The notes below the pieces were generated by a model. The model did no database searches. It was not told the origin of the DNA and saw only the letters and a list, made by a program, of their open reading frames with translations. Source: Mesorhizobium tianshanense (GTDB taxonomy: Bacteria > Pseudomonadota > Alphaproteobacteria > Rhizobiales > Rhizobiaceae). Taken from it: DNA of 64,000 nt. Where the stretch lies: assembly GCF_007830515.1 (NCBI RefSeq), contig NZ_VLKT01000001.1:1-64000 (forward strand). Direction: 5' to 3'. The position numbers and the translations under genes are program-made. Shown here piece after piece: positions 33,876 to 45,724 of this stretch; position 1 is the first letter of the stretch, and every line of letters starts with the position of its first letter.

Positions 33876-35126
33876 TCAATGAAGTGACTTGATCGCGTCC
33901 ATCACTTCCGGCTCGGCCTTTTCGCCGTTAAAAGCGTCGACGACGCCGAAGGCGCCGCCATAGCTCCAGACCGACCATGCAAAGCCATGAGCTTCGGCGC
34001 GCGCGATCATGTCGCTGACATAGGCGGCGCGGTATTCGGCCGGCATCACATAGGCATTGCCGTATTCCTGGCGGATCATGCCGAATTCGCCGAGCGTGAT
34101 ATTCTCAGGCCTGATGCCGTTGGCCTTTGCCCAGGCTTTGACGGTTAGGAACGGCGCATCCATCATCCCGCGCAGCTTCTCATCCGTATCCATGCTGGCC
34201 ACCTGCTCGTCGAGATAGGCGAGCAGACCGCTCTGCCGCGTCCACGGCGCCTCGGCCTTGGTCCTTGCGCGGATCGTATCGAGCGTGGCATCCAGTTGCG
34301 CGCGCGGGACGGCGCTGAGCGGATAGGGCAGGCCGGTCACGTAGGGGATGAAGTCGCCAGCCCAGGTCGCGCCCTGATGGGTCAGCAGGAACGGATCGCA
34401 GGAGTGAAAGGTCCAGATGATGTTGTCGTCCGGGATCGCCTTCGGATCGATCTTTGGCAGCGATGCCGCATTGGAGTAGCAGGCGCCGGTCAGGATCAGG
34501 GTGAGCTTGGTGGCCGACGAACGCGCCGCTGCGAACAGTCTCTGCTGGCGCTCCGGCCAGAGGCCGGTGCCGTCGGTATCGCAGTCGACGATCGGCTCGT
34601 TCATCGGCTCGAAAGCCACTTGGCGCGGGTCCTCATCGGCCAGTGTGCGGGCCATCTTGCGCACCACCTCGAGATAGGCCTCGAAGGTTTGCGGGTCGTC
34701 CATCACCTCGCCCATGCCGATCTTCCGGCTGCTGCCGCTGGGGATCAGATGCATGTCGACGATCACTTTCAGTCCGGCGCGGTTGATCATGCGCACCGAG
34801 TCCAGCACGCTGGCATAGAGCTCGTCGCGCAGCGTCAGCGTCTGCTCCGACAGGAACGGCGACGGGTCGACCGGCATGCGCAGGAAATCGAAGCCGGCGC
34901 TCTTCAGCGCCTTGAGGTCGTCGCCGTTGAGGAACTTGCGCCATTCCGGATAGGGCAGGATTGCCTGCGGATCGCTCCATTTGTCCTCGCCCGGCCATGT
35001 CGTCCATTGGTCGAGATTGAGGCCCCGCTTCATCGAAAAGCTCGCCGCCTGGCCCGGCAGCGCCAGCGCGGCCAGCACAAGCAGCGCCGCCATCAAGGTC
35101 TTGATCATCGCCGTCAACAGTGCCAT
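33876..35126 (-). CDS. Exported glycoside hydrolase family 5 (cellulase-like) protein
   Basis: 416 residues with a signal peptide (TLMAALLVLAALALPGQA). The GH5 acid/base glutamate lies in FEPMNEPIVD and the nucleophile in TLGEFGMIRQEYG, on a TIM-barrel scaffold with RMPVDPSPF early on. It should hydrolyse a beta-glucan outside the cytoplasm, and the target polysaccharide is unknown. ATG at 35108 is an alternative start. It converges with the phosphoesterase with only 6 bases between the stops. Confidence 0.85.
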   Translation of the reverse strand: MALLTAMIKTLMAALLVLAALALPGQAASFSMKRGLNLDQWTTWPGEDKWSDPQAILPYPEWRKFLNGDDLKALKSAGFDFLRMPVDPSPFLSEQTLTLRDELYASVLDSVRMINRAGLKVIVDMHLIPSGSSRKIGMGEVMDDPQTFEAYLEVVRKMARTLADEDPRQVAFEPMNEPIVDCDTDGTGLWPERQQRLFAAARSSATKLTLILTGACYSNAASLPKIDPKAIPDDNIIWTFHSCDPFLLTHQGATWAGDFIPYVTGLPYPLSAVPRAQLDATLDTIRARTKAEAPWTRQSGLLAYLDEQVASMDTDEKLRGMMDAPFLTVKAWAKANGIRPENITLGEFGMIRQEYGNAYVMPAEYRAAYVSDMIARAEAHGFAWSVWSYGGAFGVVDAFNGEKAEPEVMDAIKSLH

Positions 35127-35259
35127 CGGGTTCGTGCGCCAAGCTAATGCGTGCCGCCCAAAAGCGTGTAGCGGTTCTGGGACAACGACACGCGCGGAAA
35201 CAACTGCCTCAAGCGCGTCGCGCTTTAGGTGCCCGGTCAGGCCGAAAAAGGAAAGCGCA

Positions 35260-35733
35260 ATGGACGATCATGGTGAATCGGCGATGCTCCGCGCCGGGCT
35301 TTCCGGCGCGCTGACGGAATTCGGCCATCGGCTGATGGCGCGGGTCTATTATGCCGACACCGATTTCTCCGGCGTCGTCTATCATGCGCGCTATCTCGAA
35401 TTCTTCGAGCGTGGCCGTTCCGACTATCTCAGGCTTGCCGGCATCCATCACACCGAGTTGGCCCAGGGCAAGCATGGCGAAAGAATAGTCTGGGTGGTGC
35501 GGCGCATGGAGATCGACTTCCGCGGATCCGCCCGCATGGACGACATCTTGACCATCGAGACGCGAACCGAGGACATTTCCGGCGCGCGCATTTTCATGGC
35601 GCAGCAGTTGAAGCGTGGCAGCGAGGTGCTGGTCGAGGCGCGGGTCGAGGCGGCCATCATCGGCCAGAACGGCCGGCCAAGACGTTTTCCGAAGGAATGG
35701 GTTGCGGCCTTCATGCCGAAGGCAAATGGGTAA
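35260..35733 (+). CDS. ybgC: Tol-Pal-associated acyl-CoA thioesterase YbgC
   Basis: 157 residues, hot-dog fold. The catalytic motif YADTDFSGVVYHARYLEFFE (residues 31-50) is the 4-hydroxybenzoyl-CoA thioesterase signature of YbgC. ATG at 35260 has AAGGAAA upstream. As in most proteobacteria it precedes tolQ, here by 305 bases, and is thought to link acyl-CoA/phospholipid metabolism with the Tol system. Confidence 0.92.
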   Translation: MDDHGESAMLRAGLSGALTEFGHRLMARVYYADTDFSGVVYHARYLEFFERGRSDYLRLAGIHHTELAQGKHGERIVWVVRRMEIDFRGSARMDDILTIETRTEDISGARIFMAQQLKRGSEVLVEARVEAAIIGQNGRPRRFPKEWVAAFMPKANG

Positions 35734-36038
35734 CGTCTCCCAGCGTCGCTGACCCGGTGCTGTCCGCTTCGATCGCGGGTGACGATTTGCCGGACGGCTC
35801 GCCCGGGGCGCGGCAATGCGTCGCGCTGTACGTCCTAACTCATCCTTAACCATAACAGTTCATGAAGAGATCGGTGAAGATTGGCGAAATCCAGCGCCTT
35901 CCTTTCACCAATATTTACTCCGAAAAGGCCGCCAACGGTGCATTTTGGGGTTATTCTGCAAGCTTTGCGCGAACGGACCACAAGGTATGCCCATGGGCCA
36001 ACCGCCAGCCATGCCCCGGAAATCTTAAGGACGTAACC
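35734..36038 (+). promoter_or_regulatory. tolQ upstream region with a near-CtrA box
   Basis: 305 bases without a gene. CTAA-N7-TTAA at 35835-35849 differs from the CtrA consensus by one base. The tolQ frame is open through part of this region, but the predicted extra residues are not TolQ-like. The tolQ promoter probably lies here. Confidence 0.4.
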
Positions 36039-36749
<711 letters not shown>

Positions 36750-36758
36750 GGAACAATC

Positions 36759-37217
36759 ATGGGAATGTCTGTAAGCGCGGGTGGCGGAGGACGCGGTGGT
36801 CGCGGCCACAGGCGGCGCGGCCGCCATCACGCGATGATATCGGAAATCAACGTCACGCCGATGGTCGACGTGATGCTGGTGCTGTTGATCATCTTCATGG
36901 TCGCCGCGCCGCTGCTGACGGTCGGCGTGCCGATCGACCTGCCGGACACGCAGGCCAAGGCGATGAATGTCGATACGCAACCGATCACCGTTTCGATCAA
37001 CTCCACCGGCCAGATCTATCTCCAGGAAACCGAGATCCCGATCGAGGAGCTGGTGGCGAAGCTGCAGGCGATTTCGAAGACCGGCTACGATGAGCGCATC
37101 TTCATCCGCGGCGACAGATCGACGGACTACGGCACGGCGATGAAGGTGATGGCCCGCATCTCGGCCGCCGGCTACAAAAACATCGGCCTCGTTTCACTGC
37201 AGGAACAGGATCAATAG
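36759..37217 (+). CDS. tolR: Tol-Pal system protein TolR
   Basis: 152 residues. A Gly/Arg-rich cytoplasmic start precedes the single helix INVTPMVDVMLVLLIIFMVA, whose Asp is the proton carrier. The periplasmic part is ExbD-like (IFIRGDRSTDYGTAMKVM). The N-terminus (Gly, Arg, His repeats) is longer than in Escherichia coli. tolA begins 7 bases after the stop, so it is co-transcribed. Confidence 0.95.
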   Translation: MGMSVSAGGGGRGGRGHRRRGRHHAMISEINVTPMVDVMLVLLIIFMVAAPLLTVGVPIDLPDTQAKAMNVDTQPITVSINSTGQIYLQETEIPIEELVAKLQAISKTGYDERIFIRGDRSTDYGTAMKVMARISAAGYKNIGLVSLQEQDQ

Positions 37218-37224
37218 ACGCAAG

Positions 37225-38382
37225 ATGAGGACCGGCCTCACCACATCGGTGATCTTGCATACGGTGGCGATTGCCTTCGGGCTGTTCACGCTGTCCTCGC
37301 CGCCTGCCATGCCTGCGTCCGACGCTGAATCGGTGTCGGTCGATATCGTGCCCATGGAGGCGATGGCGCAGGTTCTGCAGGGCGACAAGAAAGCCGTGGT
37401 GCATGAAAAGCCGGCGCCGACGCCGACCAAGCGACCGGATATCGTTCCCGATGCCCAGAAGGTCGGCGAGAACAGTGTCGATACGGAAAAGCCGATAACA
37501 CCGGAAGCCAAGCCGAAGCCGGTCGATCTGGCAGAGGCGCCGCCACCCGCGCCTACCCCGGTCGAAAAGCCGAAGCCCGAGGACGTGCCGAAGCCGAAAG
37601 AGCAGCCCAAGCCTGTTCCGGCGACCGAGGTCGCGCCGGTCCCGCAGCCGAAGGAAGAGGTGAAGCCCGAGCCGGTCAAGCAGGCGGAGCCAAAACCGAC
37701 ACCGGCCAAGGAGCCGGAGCCGGCCCCGCAGCAGGACAAGACTGCCGCCATCGACCCGCAGCCGGAGGTCAAACCCGACGCCGTAGCCGAGGCCATTGCC
37801 CAGGAGCCGCCAACCGAGGAGACGCAGCTTCCGGATTCGGCGCCCGCGCCGCAGGCGCGGCCGAAGCCGCAGCCGGCCCAGGCCGAAAGCGCCAAGGCGC
37901 CGGAGCGCAAGAACGCCGACAAGCCGGTCAAGGAAGCCTCGTCCAGGCCGAAGTCGGATGACAAGCAATTCAACGCCGACGAGATTTCAGCGCTGCTCGA
38001 CAAGCAGAAGCCATCCGGCGGCGGCGCCAAGCGCTCGACCCAGCAGGCGTCGCTCGGTGGCAACAAGGATCAGGGCCAGAAGCTTTCGAGATCGGAGCAG
38101 GGGGCATTGGAGGCCCAGCTTGGCGGTTGCTGGACACTGCCGGCAGGACTCGAGGGTTCCGAGAATTTCATAGTCATAGTCCGGTTCAACCTGGACGCCT
38201 CCGGCAAGCTCGACGGACGGCCATCCGTCGAAAAGTCCAGCGGGAATCGTCCGTTTGACGAAAGTGCCGTGCGCGCGGTTCAGAAATGCGATGTCGCCGG
38301 CCTGCAGGTTCCCGCAGGCAAACAAGACATCTGGGCCGACGTCCGGGTCACTTTCGATCCGAGGGAGATGCTCGGCCTTTAG
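37225..38382 (+). CDS. tolA: Cell-envelope protein TolA
   Basis: 385 residues. A short N-terminus and membrane helix (SVILHTVAIAFGLFTL) anchor it to TolQ/R. Residues about 60-235 are a Pro/Lys/Glu-rich repetitive stalk, followed by a C-terminal globular domain (about 285-385) with two cysteines (GGCWTLPAG and VQKCDVAG) and the TonB-like SGNRPFDESAVRAV. It contacts Pal and TolB across the periplasm. The stalk is proline-rich, unlike the helical Ala/Lys stalk of enterics. Confidence 0.9.
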   Translation: MRTGLTTSVILHTVAIAFGLFTLSSPPAMPASDAESVSVDIVPMEAMAQVLQGDKKAVVHEKPAPTPTKRPDIVPDAQKVGENSVDTEKPITPEAKPKPVDLAEAPPPAPTPVEKPKPEDVPKPKEQPKPVPATEVAPVPQPKEEVKPEPVKQAEPKPTPAKEPEPAPQQDKTAAIDPQPEVKPDAVAEAIAQEPPTEETQLPDSAPAPQARPKPQPAQAESAKAPERKNADKPVKEASSRPKSDDKQFNADEISALLDKQKPSGGGAKRSTQQASLGGNKDQGQKLSRSEQGALEAQLGGCWTLPAGLEGSENFIVIVRFNLDASGKLDGRPSVEKSSGNRPFDESAVRAVQKCDVAGLQVPAGKQDIWADVRVTFDPREMLGL

Positions 38383-38421
38383 GCCTGGCGCCATTGAATC
38401 ATTGAAGAGAAGCGAGAAGAC

Positions 38422-39732
38422 ATGAAATCCATCCTCAAGCCGCTCCTGATGATCGCAGCGATGGCGCTGGGCATGACTGCCGCCGCCACCTTGCCGGCGC
38501 GGGCGCTCGTTGAACTCAACGTCAACAAAGGCAATGTCGAGCCGCTGCCGATCGCCATCACCGATTTTCAGGGCGGCGATGCGCTGGGCGCGGAGATTTC
38601 CGGCATCGTCAGCGCAGACCTGAAGCGCTCCGGCCTGTTCGCGCCGATCGACAAGAGCGCCTTCATCGAAAAGATCTCGAACCCGGATGCGACGCCGCGC
38701 TTCGAAGACTGGAAGGTGATCAATGCTCAGGCGCTGGTGACCGGCAGCGTCAGCAAGGAGGCCGACGGCCGCGTCCGCGCCCAGTACAGGCTGTGGGACA
38801 CCTTTGCCGGCCAGCAGATGTCCGGCGAGCAGTTCTTCGCCAACGACGCCAATACGAGGCGCGTCGCCCATATCATCGCCGACGCCATCTATGAACGGCT
38901 GACCGGCGAGAAGGGTTATTTCGACACGCGCGTCGTCTTCATCGACGAATCGGGTGCGAAGAATGCGCGCAAGAAGCGCCTCGCCATCATGGACCAGGAC
39001 GGCGCCAACATCCGCTATCTGTCTGATGGCAGGTCGATCGTGCTGACCCCGCGTTTCTCGCCGAACCGGCAGGAAATCACTTACATGTCCTATGAAAGCG
39101 GCCAGCCGAGGGTCTATCTCTTGCAGATCGAGACCGGGCAGCGCGAATTGGTCGGCAACTTCCCCGGCATGACCTTTGCGCCGCGCTTTTCGCCCGACGG
39201 CCAGAAGGTGATCATGAGCCTGCTGCGCGAGGACGGCAATTCCAACATCTTCGCCATGGACCTGAGAAGCCGCTCGACGACCAGGCTCACCAATTCGACG
39301 GCGATCGACACCTCGCCGTCCTATTCGCCGGACGGCAGCAAGGTGGTGTTCACCTCCGACCGCGGCGGCCGCGCGCAGATCTACGTGATGGGCGCCGACG
39401 GTTCGGGCCAGACCCGTATCTCCTTCGGCGACGGTGTCTATTCGACGCCGGTGTGGTCGCCGCGCGGCGATCTCATCGCCTTCACCAAGCAGACCGCCGG
39501 CGAATTCCAGATTGGCGTCATGCGCATCGACGGTTCGGGCGAGCGCATCCTTTCGACAGGCTTCCAGCAGGAGGGGCCGACCTGGGCGCCCAACGGCCGG
39601 GTGCTGATGTTCTTCCGCGATTCAGCCGGCGGACCGAAGCTCGTTTCGGTCGATCTCACCGGCCGCAACGAACAGCCGATCCCGACCGCGAATTTCGCGT
39701 CGGACCCGGCATGGTCGCCGCTACTGGAATAG
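38422..39732 (+). CDS. tolB: Tol-Pal system translocation protein TolB
   Basis: 436 residues with a signal peptide ([19 protein letters not shown]). An N-terminal anticodon-binding-like domain is followed by a six-blade beta-propeller with repeated SPDG motifs ([28 protein letters not shown]). It resides in the periplasm and binds Pal and TolA. It starts 39 bases after tolA. Confidence 0.95.
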   Translation: MKSILKPLLMIAAMALGMTAAATLPARALVELNVNKGNVEPLPIAITDFQGGDALGAEISGIVSADLKRSGLFAPIDKSAFIEKISNPDATPRFEDWKVINAQALVTGSVSKEADGRVRAQYRLWDTFAGQQMSGEQFFANDANTRRVAHIIADAIYERLTGEKGYFDTRVVFIDESGAKNARKKRLAIMDQDGANIRYLSDGRSIVLTPRFSPNRQEITYMSYESGQPRVYLLQIETGQRELVGNFPGMTFAPRFSPDGQKVIMSLLREDGNSNIFAMDLRSRSTTRLTNSTAIDTSPSYSPDGSKVVFTSDRGGRAQIYVMGADGSGQTRISFGDGVYSTPVWSPRGDLIAFTKQTAGEFQIGVMRIDGSGERILSTGFQQEGPTWAPNGRVLMFFRDSAGGPKLVSVDLTGRNEQPIPTANFASDPAWSPLLE

Positions 39733-39797
39733 CGCGAGTAAGGATGTTCAGCTCGAGCATCCTTTGCTTTGGTTGCAGGCTCGCAACGGTGGCGGAT

Positions 39798-39820
39798 AGG
39801 CCGCGTTATCGGCCTGTTTT
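39798..39820 (+). terminator. Terminator after tolB
   Basis: AGGCCG (39798-39803) and CGGCCT (39810-39815) with a 6-base loop, followed by GTTTT. An additional stem AAGGATG/CATCCTT lies at 39740-39764. pal therefore probably has its own promoter. Confidence 0.6.
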
Positions 39821-39929
39821 CATGCCTTAGTCGCGTTTTAGCCGCATTTCCGCCTATGGTCCGCGCGCATTGTGGCCCCTCGGGTGGCCCTCTGGCAAAC
39901 GGCTACGGGACGGCAGCCGAAACCAAATT

Positions 39930-39957
39930 TTAACCGTGTTTCTTGAATGCCGGTTAA
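39930..39957 (+). promoter_or_regulatory. Two near-CtrA boxes upstream of pal
   Basis: TTAA-N7-TCTT at 39930-39944 and TTGA-N7-TTAA at 39943-39957, each one base off the CtrA consensus, 26-53 bases before the pal ATG. Suggestive only. Confidence 0.35.
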
Positions 39958-39982
39958 CCCAAACGTGGTTACTGGAGGATCA

Positions 39983-40522
39983 ATGAAATCACTCGAATTG
40001 CGAAGGAGAGGCGGCATGGGCCGTATCGCAGCACTTACCCGAAGCCCGGTGTTGATTGCACTGGTGGCGTCGCTCGCCATCGCCGGTTGCGCTTCGAAGA
40101 AGACCCCGAACAGCGCCGCCGATCTCGGCCTCAGCGGCGCCGGCGCGGCAACGCCCGGATCGGCCCAGGACTTCACCGTCAACATCGGCGACCGCATCTT
40201 CTTCGACACGGATTCGTCCTCGATCCGCGCCGACGCGCAGACAACGCTTTCGCGCCAGGCGCAGTGGCTGAACCAGTACGGGCAGTATGCCATCGTCATC
40301 GAAGGCCATGCCGACGAGCGCGGCACGCGCGAATACAATCTGGCGCTCGGCGCCCGCCGTGCGGCCGCCACCCGCGACTTTCTCGTCGCCAGGGGTGTCG
40401 CCGCCCAGCGCCTGAAGACCATTTCCTACGGCAAGGAGCGTCCGGTCGCGGTCTGCGACGACATTTCCTGCTGGTCGCAGAACCGCCGCGCCGTCACCAC
40501 GCTCAGCGGCGCCGGTTCTTGA
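39983..40522 (+). CDS. pal: Peptidoglycan-associated lipoprotein Pal
   Basis: 179 residues from the ATG at 39983 with GGAGG upstream. The lipobox LAIAGC places the lipidated cysteine at residue 36. An OmpA-like peptidoglycan-binding domain follows (VIEGHADERGTREYNLALG, then RRAVTTL). Anchored in the outer membrane, it binds peptidoglycan and TolB. The start could also be the Met 12 codons in. Confidence 0.95.
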   Translation: MKSLELRRRGGMGRIAALTRSPVLIALVASLAIAGCASKKTPNSAADLGLSGAGAATPGSAQDFTVNIGDRIFFDTDSSSIRADAQTTLSRQAQWLNQYGQYAIVIEGHADERGTREYNLALGARRAAATRDFLVARGVAAQRLKTISYGKERPVAVCDDISCWSQNRRAVTTLSGAGS

Positions 40523-40564
40523 TCGGCAATTCCTGATCGGCAGAAATGCAACACATATGTGCGA

Positions 40565-40587
40565 AAGGCGGCCACGGCCGCCTTTTT
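40565..40587 (+). terminator. Terminator after pal
   Basis: AAGGCGGC (40565-40572), loop CACG, GCCGCCTT (40577-40584) continuing into TTTTT. Intrinsic terminator between pal and ybgF. Confidence 0.8.
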
Positions 40588-40723
40588 CATGTCCGGAGCC
40601 CGGATATGGGGCCTGAAACAAAATTTGGCCGAAGTCCTGCGTCCTGCTAAGAGCCGAGACGCCTGACGGTCCATCCTGATCGGAAGGCGCGCAACAGGCC
40701 AACAACTTCACGGCGAGAGGCAC

Positions 40724-41800
40724 ATGCATTTCAGATCGGTCTTGAGCGGCACGCTTGCGCTGCTGCTCCTAACAAGCGTCGTCGCCCCGGCAAGCGGCAC
40801 CGAGCAACCGTCCAAAGGCGGTCTTTCCTTCCATTTGCCCAAGATCAACCTGCCCGGCGTTTTCGGTGAAACGAAGAAGAAACCGGATCAGGTTCAATTC
40901 GCGCAGGACGGCACCAGCGCTACGGCGCTTCAGGAACAGCTCCGGCAGATGAACGGCAGGATCGAGGAGCTCAACTTCCAGGTCCTGCAGATGCAGGAGC
41001 AGATCCGCAAGCAGCAGGAAGACAACGAGTTCCGCTTCCAGCAGCTGGAAGGCGGTTCGCAAGGCGCGCAGCAACCAGGCGAGCAGAAGAAGTCGGACGC
41101 CACCACCGAGACCGACAGCAGCGTCGCCGAGGCCCCGGCGACGCACACGCCGGCCGATGCGGGCACACCGCCCGATGGCGGCCAGGAGGTGATCGTCGAA
41201 TCGCCGACAGGCGAACCCGGCACGGAGATCCAGGGTGCGCCACCGAAGACGTTCGGTACCATCACAGTCGACAAGAACGGCAACGTTGTCGATTCCGACG
41301 GCAAACCGCAAGCGCATGCACCGGCGCAGAGCACCGACCCCGTCCCCGGCGGCCAAGCCACAGGGACGCAGGCCGGCAAGCCCGACGACACGGTGGTCGC
41401 GGCGCTGCCCGCCACCGACGATCCGGAGGAGCTTTACCGCAACTCCTACCAGTTCATTCTGTCGGGCGACTACAACACCGCTGAACAGGGTTTTCGCGAC
41501 CACATCACCCGCTTCCCCAGGGACGCCAAGGCGGCGGACGCGCATTACTGGCTGGGTGAGTCGCTGCTCGGCCAGCAGAAATACCGCGACGCGGCCGAGA
41601 CTTTCCTGGCGGCCAGCAAGGATTATCCGAAGGCCAAGAAGGCCCCCGACATGCTGCTGAAGCTCGGTGTATCGCTGGTCGGATTGAACCAGCGCGACGT
41701 GGCCTGCGCCACTTTCGGCGAGATCGGCAAGCGCTATCCCAACGTTTCCGGCGCGCTCAAGGAACGCGTCAAGCAGGAAAGGGCGCTTGCGGCGTGCTAG
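40724..41800 (+). CDS. ybgF: Tol-Pal system protein YbgF/CpoB
   Basis: 358 residues with a signal peptide. A coiled coil at about 65-110 (EQLRQMNGRIEELNFQVLQM) is followed by a long low-complexity Pro/Thr/Asp linker and C-terminal TPR repeats (about 235-358; ELYRNSYQFILSGDYNTAEQ). In Escherichia coli CpoB couples Tol-Pal to peptidoglycan synthesis. The linker is longer than in enterics. It ends the Tol-Pal cluster. Confidence 0.9.
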   Translation: MHFRSVLSGTLALLLLTSVVAPASGTEQPSKGGLSFHLPKINLPGVFGETKKKPDQVQFAQDGTSATALQEQLRQMNGRIEELNFQVLQMQEQIRKQQEDNEFRFQQLEGGSQGAQQPGEQKKSDATTETDSSVAEAPATHTPADAGTPPDGGQEVIVESPTGEPGTEIQGAPPKTFGTITVDKNGNVVDSDGKPQAHAPAQSTDPVPGGQATGTQAGKPDDTVVAALPATDDPEELYRNSYQFILSGDYNTAEQGFRDHITRFPRDAKAADAHYWLGESLLGQQKYRDAAETFLAASKDYPKAKKAPDMLLKLGVSLVGLNQRDVACATFGEIGKRYPNVSGALKERVKQERALAAC

Positions 41801-41810
41801 TTTTTCTCTT

Positions 41811-41854
41811 GCATGTCGTTGCCCCAAAACCGGGCCTACTTTTGGGCGACATGC
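41811..41854. repeat. GCATGTCG...CGACATGC intergenic palindromic repeat
   Basis: GCATGTCG-TTG-CCCCAAAA at the left pairs with TTTTGGGCGACATGC (41840-41854), leaving a small bulge. This hairpin type is very common between rhizobial genes. It fills the whole gap between ybgF and tilS. Confidence 0.7.
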
Positions 41855-41855
41855 A

Positions 41856-43292
41856 TTGACGCTCGAAACCGAGCCTGACATTTCGGATTTCTCGCAGATC
41901 GACTTTACCAACGGCGTTGTTGCAGCCGTATCCGGCGGCAGCGACTCGACCGCCCTTCTCCTCCTCCTCAAAGATCACCTCGACCGTACCGCGCCGGCAA
42001 CGAAATTGCTGGCTGTGACGATCGATCACGATTTGCGGCCGGGCGCGGCAGCGGAAGCGCAAGCCGTGGCCAGGCTTTGCGCCGGGCGCGGCATTGCCCA
42101 CCGCATCCTGGTCTGGTCTGGACGCAAACCGTCGACCGGTCTGCCCGCCGCCGCGCGAGAGGCACGCTACCGGCTGCTGGCCGAGGCAGCGCGGGGGGAA
42201 GGCATTGGCCTGATCCTGACCGGCCACACTGCCGACGACCAAGCCGAGACTGTGCTGATGCGGCAAGTTCGCGAGGACGGTGGCGCCCGCGACGATGGGG
42301 CACGCGACGGGGGGCGAGGCCTTGCCGGCATGGCGCCCGCAACCCTTTACGATTGGCGGATCTGGATCGCACGGCCGCTTCTTGGCACACGGCGTGCGGC
42401 ACTGCGCGACGTCCTGCGGCGCGCAAATGTCGGCTGGGTCGAAGACCCGACCAATGAAGACGAGGCTTTCGAGCGGCCGCGCATCCGCGCGGCACTTGCC
42501 GATGGCAATGGCGCGCAGCGAATGGAAGACGCGCTGGCGCTGGCCGCGCTGGCCGCGGTCGAGCGCGAACAGCTTGGCTATCGCGCGGCGGCGCTGATCC
42601 GTGGCTTCGCCAGTAAGCCAGCCGACGGCCTTGTCCGCCTCGATCCGGGCTTTGTGGCGGCCGGCGACGAGCCGGCGGCCGTCTATGCGCTGCGCATCAT
42701 GCTGGCGACTGTCGGCGGCGTTGCCTTTCTGCCTGACCAGGCTCGCAGCGAGGTGCTGCTCGAACGGCTGAGGGCGGGGCTGTCTTGCGCCACCTCGTTT
42801 CGCGCGATCCCATTTTGCGCCACATTGTCGCGGACGGTGGTCGATGCGCGGCGCGCCGGCATCTTCCTGCGTCGCGAAACCCGCAACCTGCCGCCCGTCG
42901 CTCCGGCCGCGGACGATGCCCTCTGGGACGGTCGCCGGAAGATCACGTTGGGCGACAGGCCAGGTGCGTTTTTGATCGCGCCGCTCGGCGCGGCTCGTGC
43001 CGCAAAACGGGCAATTGCCGAAGACGGCACGCCGCCAAGCCTTGTGCGAGCCGCCCTGGCGGCCGAGCCGGCGCTGTGGCGGTCAAGCGAATACCTTGGC
43101 GAATATCCTGGCGAATTCCTTGGTCTGGTGCAGGACAGCCCGGTCTCGTCACGAATGGCGGCACGTCCGGTTGTTGCGCCCTTTTCCCGCTTCCTGCCGT
43201 CCTTTGATCTGGCGCCGGCCAGAACTGTCGCCGCGCTGATCGGCGCGCCGCTCGTTCCAGCCGTGCCTTTCAGCGGCCACAGTCCCGGTTGA
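41856..43292 (+). CDS. tilS: tRNA(Ile)-lysidine synthetase TilS
   Basis: About 478 residues. The PP-loop S26-GGSDS31 and VTIDHDLRPG identify the ATP pyrophosphatase that converts C34 of tRNA-Ile(CAU) to lysidine. Later GHTADDQAETVLMR is conserved. The start is uncertain: no ATG fits. I chose the TTG at 41856, just after the palindromic repeat. A TTG at 41787 has a better ribosome-binding site but would translate the repeat and overlap ybgF. Confidence 0.85.
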   Translation: MTLETEPDISDFSQIDFTNGVVAAVSGGSDSTALLLLLKDHLDRTAPATKLLAVTIDHDLRPGAAAEAQAVARLCAGRGIAHRILVWSGRKPSTGLPAAAREARYRLLAEAARGEGIGLILTGHTADDQAETVLMRQVREDGGARDDGARDGGRGLAGMAPATLYDWRIWIARPLLGTRRAALRDVLRRANVGWVEDPTNEDEAFERPRIRAALADGNGAQRMEDALALAALAAVEREQLGYRAAALIRGFASKPADGLVRLDPGFVAAGDEPAAVYALRIMLATVGGVAFLPDQARSEVLLERLRAGLSCATSFRAIPFCATLSRTVVDARRAGIFLRRETRNLPPVAPAADDALWDGRRKITLGDRPGAFLIAPLGAARAAKRAIAEDGTPPSLVRAALAAEPALWRSSEYLGEYPGEFLGLVQDSPVSSRMAARPVVAPFSRFLPSFDLAPARTVAALIGAPLVPAVPFSGHSPG

Positions 43293-43412
43293 TCATGGGC
43301 GAAAGCTTAACCGAGACGTGCTGTTCTGCTTGGCAAGGGGAGGTGCTCTCCCTATGTTAGACCCAAGTTTCCTCTCACGACGCGTGTCCGCCAGCGGACG
43401 CCAACGGGACAA

Positions 43413-45344
<1,932 letters not shown>

Positions 45345-45368
45345 GCTCGGCCAGGAGACCGATTGCGA

Positions 45369-45400
45369 AACGCCGCGGCTTTCGACCGCGGCGTTTTCGT
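45369..45400 (+). terminator. Terminator after ftsH
   Basis: AACGCCGCGG (45369-45378) and CCGCGGCGTT (45386-45395) with a 7-base loop, then TTCGTTT. Strong intrinsic terminator 25 bases past the ftsH stop. Confidence 0.88.
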
Positions 45401-45661
45401 TTGGACGGTGCCGACAGTCGGTCGCGGCTTGAAATCTTACCACAAGGGTGGTGAGGTGCTGTTCGCTTGGCTTTGACATCAAGACGACCAGAGCCGGCGC
45501 CGCCCCTCAAACGCATTGCAGACGCGGGGTTGCAGATCTTGGGTCCCTCTCCCCACTTGGTGGGGCGAGGAATCGGTTGTGTGCGTCAAGTTCTGCGAAT
45601 GCAGCCGGCAGGCAGTGATGGCCAACTGCGCTTCGACCCAACTGACACGCCCGTGCGGCAA
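45401..45661. other. Intergenic stretch with no recognised gene
   Basis: Between the ftsH terminator and the terminator of the cysteine-repeat gene. It contains a CCCCAC-TTG-GTGGGG mini-hairpin near 45553-45567. I see no ribosome-binding site with a plausible frame and no RNA family. Confidence 0.45.
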
Positions 45662-45694
45662 CAAAAGGCCCGCGAACCTTGCGGTTCGCGGGCC
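45662..45694 (-). terminator. Terminator of the cysteine-repeat gene
   Basis: GGCCCGCGAACC (45667-45678), loop TTGC, GGTTCGCGGGCC (45683-45694): a perfect 12-bp stem. Read on the minus strand it is followed by TTTTGTT. Confidence 0.82.
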
Positions 45695-45724
45695 TTCGGT
45701 TCGTTAAGATCACGTTGCCGCGAA

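Noticed and set aside
35862..36038. 59-residue N-terminal extension of TolQ
   Set aside because: The extension is not TolQ-like; the ATG at 36039 has a good ribosome-binding site and the normal family start.
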